Shown piece after piece: positions 36,797-51,723 of a stretch of 64,000 bases of DNA; the first letter of the stretch is position 1; each line of letters starts with the position of its first letter. Source of the DNA: Rhizophagus clarus (taxonomy: Eukaryota; Glomeromycota; Glomeromycetes; Glomerales; Glomeraceae); contig BLAL01000160.1 of the NCBI GenBank assembly GCA_015698045.1, positions 682,001 to 746,000 of the forward strand, read 5' to 3'. The notes under the pieces were generated by a model that worked only from the letters and a program-made list of their open reading frames with translations, had not been told where the DNA came from and did not search any database. Made by a program: the position numbers and the translations under genes.

Positions 36797-39700
36797 AATT
36801 AACAATCTAATATTCTTTTTAACGTGATTTTTAAGATGCATATGCAACATCCTTTCAATTATATAATAATTTAAAATATTTGTAAAGCTTTTAGAAATCT
36901 TCTCGTAAGTTCTCAACTATGTTTCATGTAAGAAAAAATATTTTTAATTATCAAATAGGTTTATTCGAATGCATCAATTAGTATTTTCTTTTTTGACAAG
37001 TTAAAAAAAAAAAAATTATTATTTATTATTCAAAAAAAAAAAAAAAAAATTAAAAATTAAAAATTTACTTTCTAATAAATAAACAAAGAGAAAATCGAAA
37101 ACAACAACAAAACAACAAATAAATGATCCCTAAAGATAATTTAAATCGTGGGTTATAAATTTAAACAGATAATGATGAAATTTAATAATTATTTTTATTG
37201 AAGTATTTAGTTTTATTTTATAGTATTGGTTCTTCCAAATTTTACATAATCAAGATTATACATTTCATAAAGCCAATCACCCAAAATTCGGGCCAAAACG
37301 TCGGAATATTTTAGTCAAACTCCGATACTTCGGTAATTTCCCTCCTTACATTAACGTACATACATATAATATATTATAAATATATATTATATATTTATTA
37401 TATATATAATATGCAAAAATATTAATAACATCTCATTTACGTAATGAATTATTACTACTAAATACTTTTTTGATTATTCTTTCCTTAACGGTAGAATAAA
37501 ATATGGTCGTTATTAACAAAGCATAAAGATTCCGATTTTCCAACCATTCAAAAATTCTGATAAAAATAATAATATTACCTTTTTTTACTTTTAAAAATTA
37601 TTAATAATTTTTTTTTACAAAGAAAATAATACTAAAATAAATTTCATCCTAAACTATAATAAGTTAAGGTGATTAAAAAAAGGACCACCTTTTTTTTTTC
37701 TCGTGTCACCAATATGCAATTTGATTGTGTTCAAAAGAATTGTTTCTTTGTTGTTGTTGTCCTGTTGATCATGGTTACATTAAATCTGATTGTATTTAAT
37801 AAATCAACTAAAAATGTCAAAACAAAAATCCGTTGATAAATCAAATTACTTTATAGTTACAGTTTCTTTTTCTTTGGAAATTTTAAAGAAAAAAAAAAAA
37901 AAAAACAAGCAAATAATAGTACAGTATATATATTTACCAATAAATAGATTTTTTTTTTATTACTAAAATAATTAGATTGGCCCCCTTAGAAACTTTACAA
38001 TTACGATATCCTTGATATATTTACAAATCAACAAAATAACTTTAAAAAAAAAAAGGATTGTTTAAAGGATTGTTTAAAGCCCCGAATTTGACAGGTGACT
38101 AATTTAGTGCGAAATTTTTTAACGAACAGGACGAACCCCGCAGTAAAATTTTTAATACGGCTAAAACATGTATTTTTAATTCACCTAAATTACATGCGTA
38201 AAGTAATCACCTTACCAATTGGGTTTATAGTAATACTGGTACCATCCGTTCACACTTTTGTGTATGTTTCTTTTATAGGTGAAATAAAAAAAAAATGTAA
38301 AGGGAGAAGTTATTTGTAATTCGTTTCACAAATTTAGCGCCTTGGTAAATTTATACATTTTTGGGAATTCAATTTGTAACCAAGATTAAAATACATTTTC
38401 TTTTCATTCATTAAAAAGATAACATTTCATACTATATTGAGAGGTTTCCTTTAAATTACAAATACCTATCATGCGTGTACTAAAAAAAGATACAATGTTA
38501 CTTGTTAATTTAAAATATCATTCAAAAATAATAAAGGTCACCTGTTCCCTGCAGCGTTCGATAGATTTACAGGAAATAATACTATGGATAAGATAAGCAT
38601 TATTAGATACGATTGATGTTCTACAAAAAGATGCTAGATAAAACAATTTCACAAACTGATAAGAGATAAAAAGAAAAAGCTGTCATATTACTTTGTGTAC
38701 CAAACATTATAATGGCTTTATTCTAGCACGATTAACCATTTTTAATGTGTTGCAAAACTAATTATTATAATTAACTTTAAAGAGATACTTTAATCATCTA
38801 GTAAATATTTGAAATTAATAATTATATGATTTCTATTTAAGTTTTATCTCGTTTCTTTGGTATAAGTACCCGTTTAATGATGTTTACTCAAAAAGACATT
38901 TATCCACCCAAAAGATAGAGATTTCTTTGTCTTCAAGCTCCTGCATTAAATGGGATACTCGAAAGGATTGGTTCAAGTTCAATTTCTTTATTTTCTTGTT
39001 AGAATTGATTTTGAATAATAAACATACATTGACTCAGGACTGACTCTGATGAACTTTTTTTTTTTTAAAAAAAAAAAAAAGAAACTATCATTTTAATGTA
39101 AATAATTTGGCTTCAGATGATATCTCGGAGATTCTTCATTTTAATTTAAGGTTAATTTTTTAATTGCATAATTGGAAATGAATTATTACACGCGATTATT
39201 TATCAAAATAATGTTTATTACAGATAATGTACCGCAACTCCGTAAACTTATCGCATGTAGGTCACCATTGAGATATGATAAATGCACTTAACAAATCATG
39301 AATCGTATATGGTATCTTTTAATTTAAAAAAAAAAAAAAAAAAAATTTTTTTTGTGATCTGACATAATCTTAACGAGTATCGGCGATAACCGAAAGAACA
39401 CAATGTATGACGTTTTTAGTTTACATCTTTTTATTTGATAAAAAAAATCAAGTTCATAGAGTTTTAGATTTTAATTTATTAATTTTAGAAATTTTAGATT
39501 GATCATATCGTATCCGTATCCATTTTAAATCATTTAATTGAAATTTAAGATAATTAATTAATTAATTAATTAATTTTTTTTTTTATTTTTACGGATTTTA
39601 CGGAGTAATTTTCCGGATTTGAGCGAAAAATTTATTTATTTCAATTTTTTAAATGAACTTCTTAACGAAGGAAAAAAAAAAAAAAAAAGGGTAGTCATAC

Positions 39701-40750
39701 TTAATTTCATTATTGGTTAATAACATTATTAATTAATTTTTAATTAATATCTTAGGATTTCAACTGAGTCAACTCCTTTTGTTAAACTAAAGGTACAACA
39801 TCCCCTTAGAAATGTTATAAAGACGTCATAATGTTCAATGTTTATATTACTTTGAAGTAGCGTGCGGTAAATCTAAATAAAATAAAATGTGATTATCCAA
39901 AAAAAAAAAAAACATTCTGGTTTATTCGTATTACTCGTAACTATTTTTTTTTTTTTAATAAGCCACAAAACGAAAGCCACAACTCTAAGAGTGATAATTC
40001 GGAATATATAATATAATTCACTAATTCACAGATCACAAATTTACAAGATTCTGCGATACGTACATTATACGTAAGGTAAGTATGGTAAGTATGGTAAGTA
40101 CGGTAACAAAAAAATTAATAATTTTTATTACTATAATGTTTTTGTTAAGATTCGGTTATAACTTAACATAAAATTTGGTAATTATTAATTAATTTATTAG
40201 CAATAAATTTTTAATAAAAGTAACACCATAACACCACACAACTAACTTTATTTCTTGTTTACAGTTAATTGTTAATTATTTTCCGAATTAAATTCGTATA
40301 CAGTAAATACGAAATTTGTGTGACACGTTAGACGCGGAAGAAATAATTTTAAATTGAAAGTTTATTAATGTTTAAAAAATGAACAAATAAACAACATTTT
40401 GATAACATTTATGTTATTTTATTTGTGAAATCCACTGAACATGTTTTTTAATTTTTTGTCCATGTTTCAAGAATTTAGAAAATCATCCGTTTCACATTCA
40501 CTCCATTTACAGCTCGCTTTTAGCTATTAATAGAATTATTAATATTTATCCAATAAGAATGAGTTAAAATAATTAAAAATTATAATGCAATGAACAAAAA
40601 AAAAATTTTTTTTTATTCCAAGAATTCTTTCCATCATAAAAAATAATTAACCGTTGGTTTGTTCTTAATGGTTCGAATGTACACGCGACTTATGCGTCAT
40701 CGCGCGTTTATAACTATAACCAATTTTCAACTCAGTTCAATACTTCAAAA

Positions 40751-40804
40751 CATTTCAACACATTTCAACACATCTTAACACATTTTAACACATATTAACA
40801 CATA
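40751..40804. repeat. 10-bp tandem repeat (CATTTCAACA)
   Basis: Five successive units, CATTTCAACA twice, then CATCTTAACA, CATTTTAACA and CATATTAACA, followed by a partial CATA. Confidence 0.85.
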
Positions 40805-41193
40805 AATGAAATTGAATCACTTGATTATTAACCAATCATGAGAATGTTGAATTTTTTCGTGAACGCGTGATACGACTGATACGTATTTACGTATACCACA
40901 AACAATTAAATCGATATACCGGGATTTTGGTCCAAATAATGATTATAGTTATATTTTGTACAATTAATTAATTTCTTCTTTAACGTTATCGAATGTTATC
41001 GAATTTTCGAACATAATTGATTTCTGATTTCTTAATATAATGAATTTCTTGATATAATAGAATATCTTTTTTATATAGTATTTAAATATTCGGATTTCGG
41101 ACTTTCTTAATATTATTCTGAGTTTTTGAAAATTAAATCGATAATTGGTCATATAATTGAATAAATGTATCATGTATCAATTGTATCATGCGA

Positions 41194-41297
41194 ATAATTT
41201 TATCAAATCATAAGTATTTTTTTTTTTTATATATATAATTTTACCAAATCATAAGTACTTTTTTTTTTTTTTTTTTATAATTCTACCAAATCATAAA
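41194..41297. repeat. Three copies of an ACCAAATCATAAGTA unit
   Basis: ATAATTYTACCAAATCATAA (first copy TATCAAATCATAA) occurs three times at intervals of about 40-50 bp. Copies are separated by T-runs of different length, which suggests slippage in the runs between conserved cores. Confidence 0.7.
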
Positions 41298-44200
41298 AAA
41301 TCTTTAAAATGTAAGTACTTTTTTTAAAATGAAAGAAATTAATTCGTTCATATCTCTTTTCATCATAAGTTTGATCAAAAGGATGAAGTAATTTTTTTAC
41401 GAAGAAAGCTTAGTTTACAAATTAATAAATTACTTAATTATTAATAATAATACGCGATTGATTTCGTTATAAATCACAACATTTTTTGAACCGGGACAAT
41501 ATTTAATCATCAATCACGTGCAGAAAAAAAAGTATTAAGTACAAAGTTTCACGAAATTCATTTTAGCCGAATCCCACCTGTTACACGAGAATTCTCATTT
41601 AATTCGTTAAATAAAAATTACATGCATCATTTAACACAAAAAAGAAAATTTCTAAAAATCATCATGCATTTATTATTAATATTACCAATTAAATTTTACC
41701 AACAATTTTTCAAATGAAATGATTGGAAAGGGCAATTTTTTTGGTAAATCAAAGAATCTAAGAAAAAAAAATTAACGCCGAAAACGTTCTAAAAAAAAAC
41801 ACCACATTTTTTTTAATTAATACCTTTTCTTTCTCATTCGATATAACGTAATTCTTATAAACGCCATCAATCTTTTTACTTCCATACTTGTAAGAAAACT
41901 AGTAAAACGCCAAATAAAGAACGTCCGCCCACACATATAAATGCAACTTCTTATCATGCACATATAACCATTTACACAAATGCATGATTACGCACTTATT
42001 GATAAGAGTTATGGGCTAGAGCCGTCGAAAAAAAAATTTAAGTTATTTTTTTTTTTTTAATGATCGAAAAAAAAAAAATAAAAGATTGTTTTTAAGATTC
42101 TTTCCTCCTTTCGAGAATAATACAAATTTAATTGCATAACATTACTTTATTGATTGTTTTTATAAAGATTCTTTATTTTCTTGCGTGTCATGTTGTGAAG
42201 CATAAAGAGTTATGTGTATTGTGTGTTATTGTTTACTTTATTATTGTAATATTACTTTTAAAAGATTATTGAATTTACGCATGTTATATGTAATGCGTAG
42301 ATTATAAAAGGTCATGAGATTTTCATTTTACCTTAATATTGTGTTGATGAAATAAAATAAATATTTTTGTTCACGCTTTAACCATTTTTTTACCAGTTAA
42401 AAAATAAATGATTCATTACGGAAAAAAAAAGATTTACATAAATTAAATGATGTACTTTGCTTCACTTTTAGTATCCAAAGAAATAAGAAAAAAATGATTT
42501 TAATATTAAATTTTATATTAAATGCCAAGAAAAAAAAATTTTTTTTTTTTTTATGATTCTTATTACTTGCATATTTTTAGTGAAAAAAATTTAAAGTTTA
42601 ATAATTAAATGTATGTATATTACAAATTAGGAAATGATTAATGCAGGGATTGTATTGACCCCTTGGATATAAATGAAATATGATAGGTACAATACAATAC
42701 TACAATAAAGTACAGTACAAGTTCAAATTTTTTCTTTCTTCCAGACTTGGAAAAAATTCCATGTGAAGAATGTGAAGTATATGAGGTATGTGAAGAATAT
42801 GAAGTATTTGAATTATTTAAAATATTTGAAGTGTTAAAAAAAAAAATATACGTATCATAAATAGTATATATTTTCCTCTTCCCATAAACAACTATCGTAA
42901 TTTTCCGGGTGAAATTAACAAAATTAAAAATTCAAAAATTCAAAATAGTAGATCTTTCAATATATGGAGAATAATTTTATTATTATTAATTGTTTTTATT
43001 TTTGTTGCTTCTATTTAGAAAATATGGGAAAAATAATGAAAAGATTTGGTAACTAATTAAATATTTTAAGTCTTACATATGATGCCATATTTCAGTATGG
43101 TTATTATTATTGTGGAATATAGATTATGCAAATTATATCACTTTTTATATCTTCATTATTATTATAATATGTATTTCCCTCTTCTATTAAAAAAAAATGT
43201 GAATCTCTTTAGAATACTTATTTAACTCGGTTTTCTTTTTTAATAAATTAACAAAAAGGTAAAACTTTATTGGCCAAAAATAAAGAACCCGTTCTCATTT
43301 CAAAAGTTCTTATTCAAAATTTCCTATTTTGTTTAACAACTAGAAATGTATCACCAAGTTTGGATACCATGATGTCGGTGGCGGTAAACCTTAATATTTA
43401 AATTAAGTAGAAACTTTTTGGATTTGGTAAGGGCCGGAATTGACATTTCCGGAGAGACTAACTCCGTAATTAATGAAAAAGGACTTTGAATTTAAAATAT
43501 TTTATATGTTTATATGTATTCGGAGTAAATAATAACTTTAATTTCAAATAAAGTTTAGCTATTTAAGCTCTTCATTGTCGGATTATCGGAAAATCAGATA
43601 ATGAATTTTCTTTTTAAAAGAAAGTCATTTTTAGGAATTCATAGAATTCGTAGAATTCTATCCTACCTTATCTCATCCAATCTCACCCTTTAATTCCTAT
43701 CCCATCCTATCCTATTCATCCTATCCCAAAGAAGGTAATTTCCCCCTCAAAAAAAATAATATGCAAATAATAAATTCTTTTTAACAATTACGGTTTAATA
43801 TTTGGCACGAATCAAGTTTAACACGAAACGCGAAAATGCCTCAAAAAATTTAAATATTCTTCCTTTTTTTCCTCGGTTTATATTGATTCTCTTTGGTTAA
43901 CATTTTTTCATACATTTTCCGATTTTTACAGCTTTTTACCTAGTTTTAAATATATTTGTTACTCCATAATAAATATATGTATAGAACCTGTTATTTAATT
44001 CTAGTATGTAAGCAAATAATAATAAATTTTAAAACAAATCATGTAGATTCATTCACTTTATTTATTTATCAAAAAAAAACTTGTTTTTATTTCATTAATA
44101 CAGGAATTTTTAATTGTTAAATAAATTACTGCAAAAGATTTCACGTCAAAAAAAAAAAGGTGAGTTTATGAAGAACAAACAAAAGATTAATATCTTTACT

Positions 44201-45360
44201 TAGATTTTTTTTTTTTTTTTTAACGGAAAAATTTCGGAATCAAATGAATTAATAAATGAATATATATATATATATATATACAGTATATAAAAGGAAATTC
44301 TTGTTTCTTTTTTTCTTTTTCCTTTTTTCTTTTTTCTTCTTTTTTTTTTCCTTGCCCCTTCGTTCCTTTTTCCGATAAACCAAAAAAAAAAAAAAAATAC
44401 AATCATTAATAATTTAATTGACGAATAATATAAATTATTTTTTCGTAACCAGAAAAAAAAAAAATTATATAATTATTTTGCCACGATGTGATTAAATAGG
44501 AAGTGATTTAATAAGGTTAATTAACTTGTACCTTTGTAATACTTTAAAATCCTTAATATTTATTATGGTTTACAAAGTTTCGATCATCAATAATTTGTTT
44601 TTTTTTCCTTGCATGAAATCCTTAAAAAAAAAAAAAAAAAAAGATATTTGTGTATATTTATTTCTAATTATCGTATTCTAAACCCTTCGGCAAGTTTAAA
44701 AACCAGAATATTGTAATAATTATAAGCTAAGCCCCACATTGGTATTCATTTCTCAAAGGAAAAGTTTCGATATTTATTAATGAATGTATTAAAGTTGTAT
44801 GAGAAAATGCATTATCGGTAAATTTAATGTAGTGTTGCATTAAAAGTAAATGTCATTTAAATTTTACCTTATCCGATTTCATCCGTATATATATTATAAT
44901 CTTTCCGTTGTTGCAAGATTTCATATATATTATATATATATATATAAATATTCTAGTTTTTACAATCATAAAAAAAAACATAAATAAATAAATAGTAAAT
45001 AAATAAAAAAAAATTTTTTTATTTACTCGGCGTGGCAAAATAATAATCGTAAAAAAGAATTTTAAATTATAAAAAAAAAAAAAAAGATCTGGGAGATGAA
45101 CATCGATAAGGTTCCCGCGCCAGAATGTACAATAATTATGTAACAAGTAATAAGAGTACAGTGCAACTTAAGTGTGACAGGTTTTTCTCTTTACTCAACT
45201 TCTCGTGTACATGTGTGTTATCTAACTATTGATGCATATGGTATAGGTTAATTTACACAAATCATAGTGTCACAAACATGGAATTGAAAAAAATCTTGTT
45301 TTTATTCAGGTATTCTAATACAGAAAAGGATAATCTTTATTCCGTAAATCCGATAATTTG

Positions 45361-45424
45361 CTGCGGTGGATAACGTGACTATCCGAAAAGATTCTAGCTC
45401 ACCGCAGAATTCCGATCTAGAATC
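45361..45424. other. Interleaved inverted repeats, structured segment
   Basis: CTGCGGTG (45361-45368) pairs with CACCGCAG (45400-45407). GATTCTAG (45390-45397) pairs with CTAGAATC (45417-45424). A third small pair, GGATA with TATCC, sits inside the first loop (45368-45384). The two 8-bp pairs interleave, so they are either a pseudoknot or two alternative folds. No gene is next to it. Confidence 0.55.
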
Positions 45425-46633
45425 ATATTGAATCAGAAAATTTCCAACATATAATAATTTCTTATCTAATCTAAAATAAAAAAATTAACATGGTTCCCAT
45501 TTTGAATAAATAAAGATTTACAAAACTTTGATTATCATAAATTTTATCTAATATTTGTTTTATTCGTCATTGGCGGATCCTTTGCGGATAATTTCTCTTT
45601 TGTTTACCGTAAAGAAAAAATAATAACATATTATTGTTTTATATTGTATTTGCATATTTGAAGAACAATTGGTTAACAAAGGTTGTACTAAATGACCTTG
45701 TTCCCCATTTTAAGTCGATTCTGTTCATTCCAATTTTCTTAAACTTATTTCCGTTATTCTAATCATTTGACTATTTTGACTCAGGTTAATGCATTTCTAT
45801 TGAGAAATAGATGACAAAATAAATGATTACGCGTACCATAGATTTTTTGAATTCTGATATATCGTGATCTACCATCATGCATTATCACACGTACGGTAAA
45901 TGAGTACGCGTTTTGACAACATCCCATAATAATGATAGGTATTTCCATAAACATTAAGTAGAAAAGTGGCTTTTTTTATTATAAAAGTATATTATGCATA
46001 AAAAAAAAACATATGTACTATTAAAAGTAAGTGAAGTCATATAAATCGTAATCGTAGTCGTAGCATAAATAGAATACTATGATATCTTTATAATAATAAG
46101 ATATTTACTTTAAAATGTAATATTTCCTTCCTTAGAAGATCATTACCTTTCATTTATTTTATTATTTTTTTTTTTTTTTATCTTTTTTTTATTTTAAAAT
46201 GATTTTTTTTTAATACTCAATTTATTACACCGTTTTAAAATAAATACCCTGCATAGTTTTGTTATTATAACACTTAATTTTACATGCAGGCATACAAGGT
46301 TGGTTTGATTTGTTAAAATAACATCCCGTGTCATATAGTTAATGTAATTGGATGTATGTAGAACGTTCCAATATTATAATTGGCAAGAAGAGTAACGTGC
46401 GTGACATGACGCGAAAATTTATAATTGAGGCTAATTTATTTGTTACAAACCAACAAATTAAAGAAAATTACATTTATTAATCAACCATTTTCCTAATTTC
46501 TATGAAACATTTGGATGATTGTACAAGTAGATGGATAGTATTTCATGCACTGTACAATCCGCACTGTACTATCCGTTACAAATGTCTAGATTGATGGATT
46601 GCACATTTCTTTATCTTTGTTGTAATATGAATT

Positions 46634-46885
46634 TTTTATAACCAAATTGTATTATTGTAATTACTTTATAACCAAATTGTGTTATTATAAATTACTTTAT
46701 AACTAAATTGTATTATTATAAATCGCTTTATAACTAAATTGTATTATTATAAGTTGTTTTATAACAAAATTGTATTATTATAAATTGCTTTATAACTAAA
46801 ATGTATTATTATAAATTGCTTTATAACTAAATTGTATTATTATTATAAAATTACTTTATTTTAAATTTGTATTATTATAATTGCA
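46634..46885. repeat. 31-bp minisatellite, about eight units
   Basis: Units follow the pattern TTTATAACTAAATTGTATTA then TTATAAATTGC, with single-base differences. The units drift and shorten toward the right end. Confidence 0.9.
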
Positions 46886-49800
46886 TTATAATTTGTATTA
46901 TTAAACGAATTGTATTAAAATATCAAATTTATTTCATAAAAAGCAACCGTATAAACTCCGGTTTCGGAGATTTTATTTTTATCGTCGAAAAATTATTCGC
47001 ACAGAAGAAAAAAAAAGATAATCCTACATGATAGCTGAACGTAAATGTATTATGTTAATCAATTCGTTTGGCGTAAATTCATTAATTTTTTTTTTTTTTT
47101 TTTTTTTGTCATTAGGGAACTCCGACATTTATAATTTCCAATTCTGTCGGCAACCGAAATAATAGTATTCGTTAAAAAAAAAAATCATTAACTTTCAACG
47201 GCTCGTAATGAAAGAGAAAAAAAAAGCTTAAAAAAATTTTTTTTTTTTTTTTTTTTTTACGCCTTTTTTCACAACACCTGCTTACATTATGCATAAAATC
47301 CCGTTTAATTGTTTTCTCCTTGATTCGTCAATTACTTATGCGCCTCAATAAACTTTATCAAGGGTTTTAGAATAATTGTTTGGTTACATTGATTTACTGT
47401 GTATCAGATAAATTATAAGAATCATTAAGCACAAAGTTCATAATTTGGTAAATTTACTACCCACACGTAATATGGAAGTGCATTGAAATGAAATATACAT
47501 TTTTTTCTATTTCATTTTAATTTCCAGACAAAAAAAAAAAAATTTAATGATAATTGAAATGATGTTCCTTCGGTGTAGCAAGGACTCGCGTTGATGTTTT
47601 TGTAAACGCCTTACATATTTGTTTATTCTCTCATCTTTTTTTTTTTTAAAAAAAAAAAATTTTACATTGATTTATTAATTTTAAATAATTCATTCTTTTT
47701 CGATTACAACTTGAAATTTTATTTTATTTTATCTTTTTTTTTTTTTATTTTTTATTTTTATTTTTTTCTAGTTAATTAATTGCTATAATGCAAAGGGAAT
47801 TGAAATACTGTATTTATAATAATAAATATTTGCCGATCAGCTTTATAATTATTTTTGTTTACATCCGGTTTTTTTTTTTTTTTTTTTTTGCCAATATATG
47901 ATAATGATAATTTGATTTGTCTCAAATTTAAATATTTACCAAATATTTTGATTTTTTTGATTATTTTTCTTTCAATTTTTTTAATAAATTTAAACGAATA
48001 TTTTAATACAATTTTGGTAAAAAGAAGTTATTTTTTTGTCTCAGGTTCTGCTTTATTTGAGTAACCAACACTTCAACTATTTTTTTTTTTTTTTTTCTTA
48101 ATTAAAAAGAGGATAATTGTTTTCGTTTCAAAATTTTTTTTTTTAGAGTGTCACCTATAGTAATTGAATATAATGGTTAAATTTAAAAATTTGAAATATA
48201 TATATATATATTTTTTTTTTAAATTTTATTTATTTATATTTTTTTTATTTACAATACAAGTATTTACAAAAAAAAAAAAAATAAAAATAAAAAAATAAAA
48301 AATCTTACTAAATTTTTTTAACAAATTCAATTTATTATTAAACATTTTTCCCCTCTGATTTTTTCCTCTCTTTAATCCGAATAACTAATTAATTTTTGAA
48401 ATTTGAATAAGTATCACTTCTTTGTTATAATATCTCTCTTTTTGGAAATTGATTTTCAAAGATAGGAGAAAAAAAAAAAAAAAAAATTTTCTTTTTTTAC
48501 CAGTGAGCAAATAATAGATAATAAATATAAGGTTTGGATAATGATTTACACCAAAATAAGGATGGAATGAATGGTTCATTGAAATATTGACATGTACATT
48601 TCATTATAATTGGAAATTTGTTTCAAAAAGAGAAAATAATAATAATAATAAAAAACAATCCTGCAAAAAAAAAGAGAAACAGGGTCCATACAAAACAAGA
48701 CGTAAGCAAGTAAAAACGCCCAAATTTTGTGGCTTAGTAAAAATTTGATTTAACCAAAGTGAAACTAAACCCTGCGACAAGAAAATTCTTTACAAAAGAA
48801 AAAAAAAAAATTGTTCTTCATTTTCTTCCCCATTACGTTCAAATGGAACACAATACTAACTGATAGAAATCATCCGATTATTCGTTACACAATATCCGTC
48901 ATTTAAAAGAAGTATTATTAGTTTTTTCTATCCTGTTTCTAAAATTGAAACGCCACTAGATTTTTTATTCTCAAATTCTTTTTTTCTTCATTTTTATCGT
49001 CATTAAAAGAAAAATTACGCCGTAAAATAATGAGAAAAGGGAGAATGCATGTAACTACCTGCATGTTAATGCATAAGTGATTGAATGCATATACAAAGCC
49101 GGTTTTTCTTCCGATATTGGTGGTACTAGATGAGACCAAGTTAGCCATGCTTTGCTGCGTGACTGCGCCCACGAGAGTTGTCATGATATCCCATGACTTC
49201 CCATAAGTTTTCCCAAAATTAGTCCAAAAGATTAAGGTTTGGGTCATGTGTCCATTATTTGTAACCACTAAATAAAGCATTTATGCTAAACTTTATTAAA
49301 ATTTAATCTTTTTTTTTTAAAGAGTAAAAAAATAGTCTTTGACGTTATCAATCTCTTTTTATTTTCATTCAAAAAAAAAAAACAAACTATATCTCATTGA
49401 GAAGGGCGAAAGTTAATTCGACCAATCATTTTTATATTGATATGATATTCATTCTCATAAGTGGCAACAATTCTCTTCCTAAATTCGTACTCGTTTTAGA
49501 TAAAGAGACTTAAAAAAAATTGTTTGATGAATAACTTTATCTTTGAATGGGGTTAAAGGGCGTTTTCCTAACACAATATAAATTTTAAATTTATGGATAA
49601 ATTTACGCCTACATTTTTTTAAATAATAACCCCAAAATTCGAGAGTATCCCCCAATTTAAGGGGATTTCTCATTTAATTAATTATAGTTTAGCGTATATT
49701 TTACTTTTTCGTTGTACATATTGAAATAATCAGATTGAGAATCCTTAAGAGCAAAAGGGAAAGACAGAATTTGACATCTGCGGGAAAATTTTACAGCATT

Positions 49801-51331
49801 AATATATATTAGGATTAGGATACTAACGAAAAAAATCAATAAATGTCCCTGAATGATTGTAAATCATCGTTATCTTTAATCTATTTCATCTCGTCATACA
49901 TTTATTGATATCGGGTTTTTTTTTTCCTTTAATCAATTAATATAGTTAGTTCCTATATTTGGAGAATCATATTTTTTATATACCAAAAATTCCTATCTTT
50001 TTAGGTATTTTGACCTTAAAAACTAATTGGATGTACAAATTACATCTTTGAGTGACGTTTTATATGATTAGTTCAAAATTAGTTCATGAAAATTTTTGAA
50101 ACTTTTTGAAAAATTATTAATATTTTTTTTTTTTTTTTTCTACAAAGAAAATTGAGGTTTATTGGGTCGCGTGGTATGGCACAAAAATTATTTGACCAAA
50201 TTTATAATTCGAAAAAAAAAAGTTTTTAATTTGTTTCCTTTAATTTTTAATTTTTTTTTTTTTTTTTTAATCTGACTCAGTGCTGACTCTGAGTTCAACT
50301 GCGCCATGTTTTATTATTCTCTTCGTTGGACTCCGATTTGACAACGGAGTTAAAAAGGAGTTTTTCTTTTTGAATTAATTAATTTAATCATTCAAATTCT
50401 TTGTGAACTTTATGAGCAATAAGTAAAAATAAGTAAATGATTTTCAACGTATGACCTTAATTTTTATAGTAATGATGAATGATTATTAATCTTTTTTTTG
50501 ATCAATATCAAAAAAAAAAAAAAAATACTACTTTTAATTATTTCATTATTTCATCTTTTGGTATTATCAATCACTTCAAAGTTCACGGGACTTGGTCGGT
50601 CACACCCGTTATATTTTTACACGCCATTCAACGCCATTACGGCTTTAAACTCGTACACTTTTTTTTTTGCACGCCATTTATTACACAAAGCGATGAGTTG
50701 TAAGAATTTCAGCCTGTCTCTTATCATGTTAAACACGACGTTTATATAATATACAATATATACAAAGAATATATTAAAAATATTCAAGTAATAAAACCTG
50801 ATCATATATTTCTCCCGCGATTGATATTGATTCCCCCTTTTAAAAAAGTACACCAATAAAATATTTGATATGTTTTGATTTATAATGAATTACTTAAGAT
50901 ATTATTGTAATGAACTTTAAAATGACGTTAGGTTGTTTAAGACTTTTTGGCGCTTAAAAAAAAAAAAAAAAAATTTTTTTTTCGTTAAATTTTTCGCATA
51001 AAAAAAAAAAAAAAAATTTAATATTAACATTTTAGTAAAATTGTTACCAAAAAAAAAAATCTTAATTTTTTTTTTTGATAAGCTAATGTGGTAAAATGTG
51101 GGCTCACGGACTGGACTACGATCGTACAAGATTGTTTAAAAAAAAAAATTTTTTTTTTTTTCTTAAACTATCTCATTAACTTAATTTGTTTAGAAGGTAT
51201 TGGTTAGAAAAAAAAGTAAAAGATTCTCATAATATTTTTCTTCCACTTTATTTTTATTTTTATTTCTATTTTATTTTTTATTTTATTTTATTTTATTTTT
51301 TTTTTATTTTTATTTTTTTCTTTTAACTTTA

Positions 51332-51364
<33 letters not shown>

Positions 51365-51687
51365 TATTAAATAATAAATAACATTTAAAATTGTTTTAAA
51401 CAAATAAGAAAACTTTATAAATTTTATAAAAATTATAAATTCTTTAATTATTAATCGTTACAAGTTTAAGTTCTAGAATTATTACCTGTTGAGGAGGTGT
51501 CTTTTTTTTTTTGCTTCATTCCGTGAATTAATCACAATCGTTATCAAAAACTTCCGATAAATAAAAAAAAAAAATAATAATCGGAGTTAGTTCAACGTTC
51601 TCAATGACGTAAAATGTTCAATCAAATACGTTCTATTTATAGAAAGAATAACGAAATAGGTTATAATAGGTGATAAACAGGTATGAA

Positions 51688-51723
<36 letters not shown>

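Larger units (their letters stand above)
36797..46633. other. Gene-poor stretch, no gene seen
   Basis: AT-rich with homopolymers throughout. Listed separately are tandem repeats at 40751 and 41194 and inverted repeats at 45361. Also present: a GGTAAGTATG tandem at about 40075-40103, a degenerate GAAGTATKTGA tract at about 42768-42836, and a pyrimidine-rich ATCCTATCC tract at about 43660-43728. Open frames here (for example 38095, 40964, 44200 and 44853) lack domain, splice or compositional support. Confidence 0.6.

Noticed and set aside
44200-44406. Lys/Arg-rich minus-strand frames
   Set aside because: Translations of a pyrimidine/purine homopolymer tract and a TA microsatellite.
48939-49280. 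Minus-strand frame of 113 codons with mixed composition
   Set aside because: The most protein-like frame of the desert, but no domain, no Kozak-like start and no neighbouring exon could be shown.
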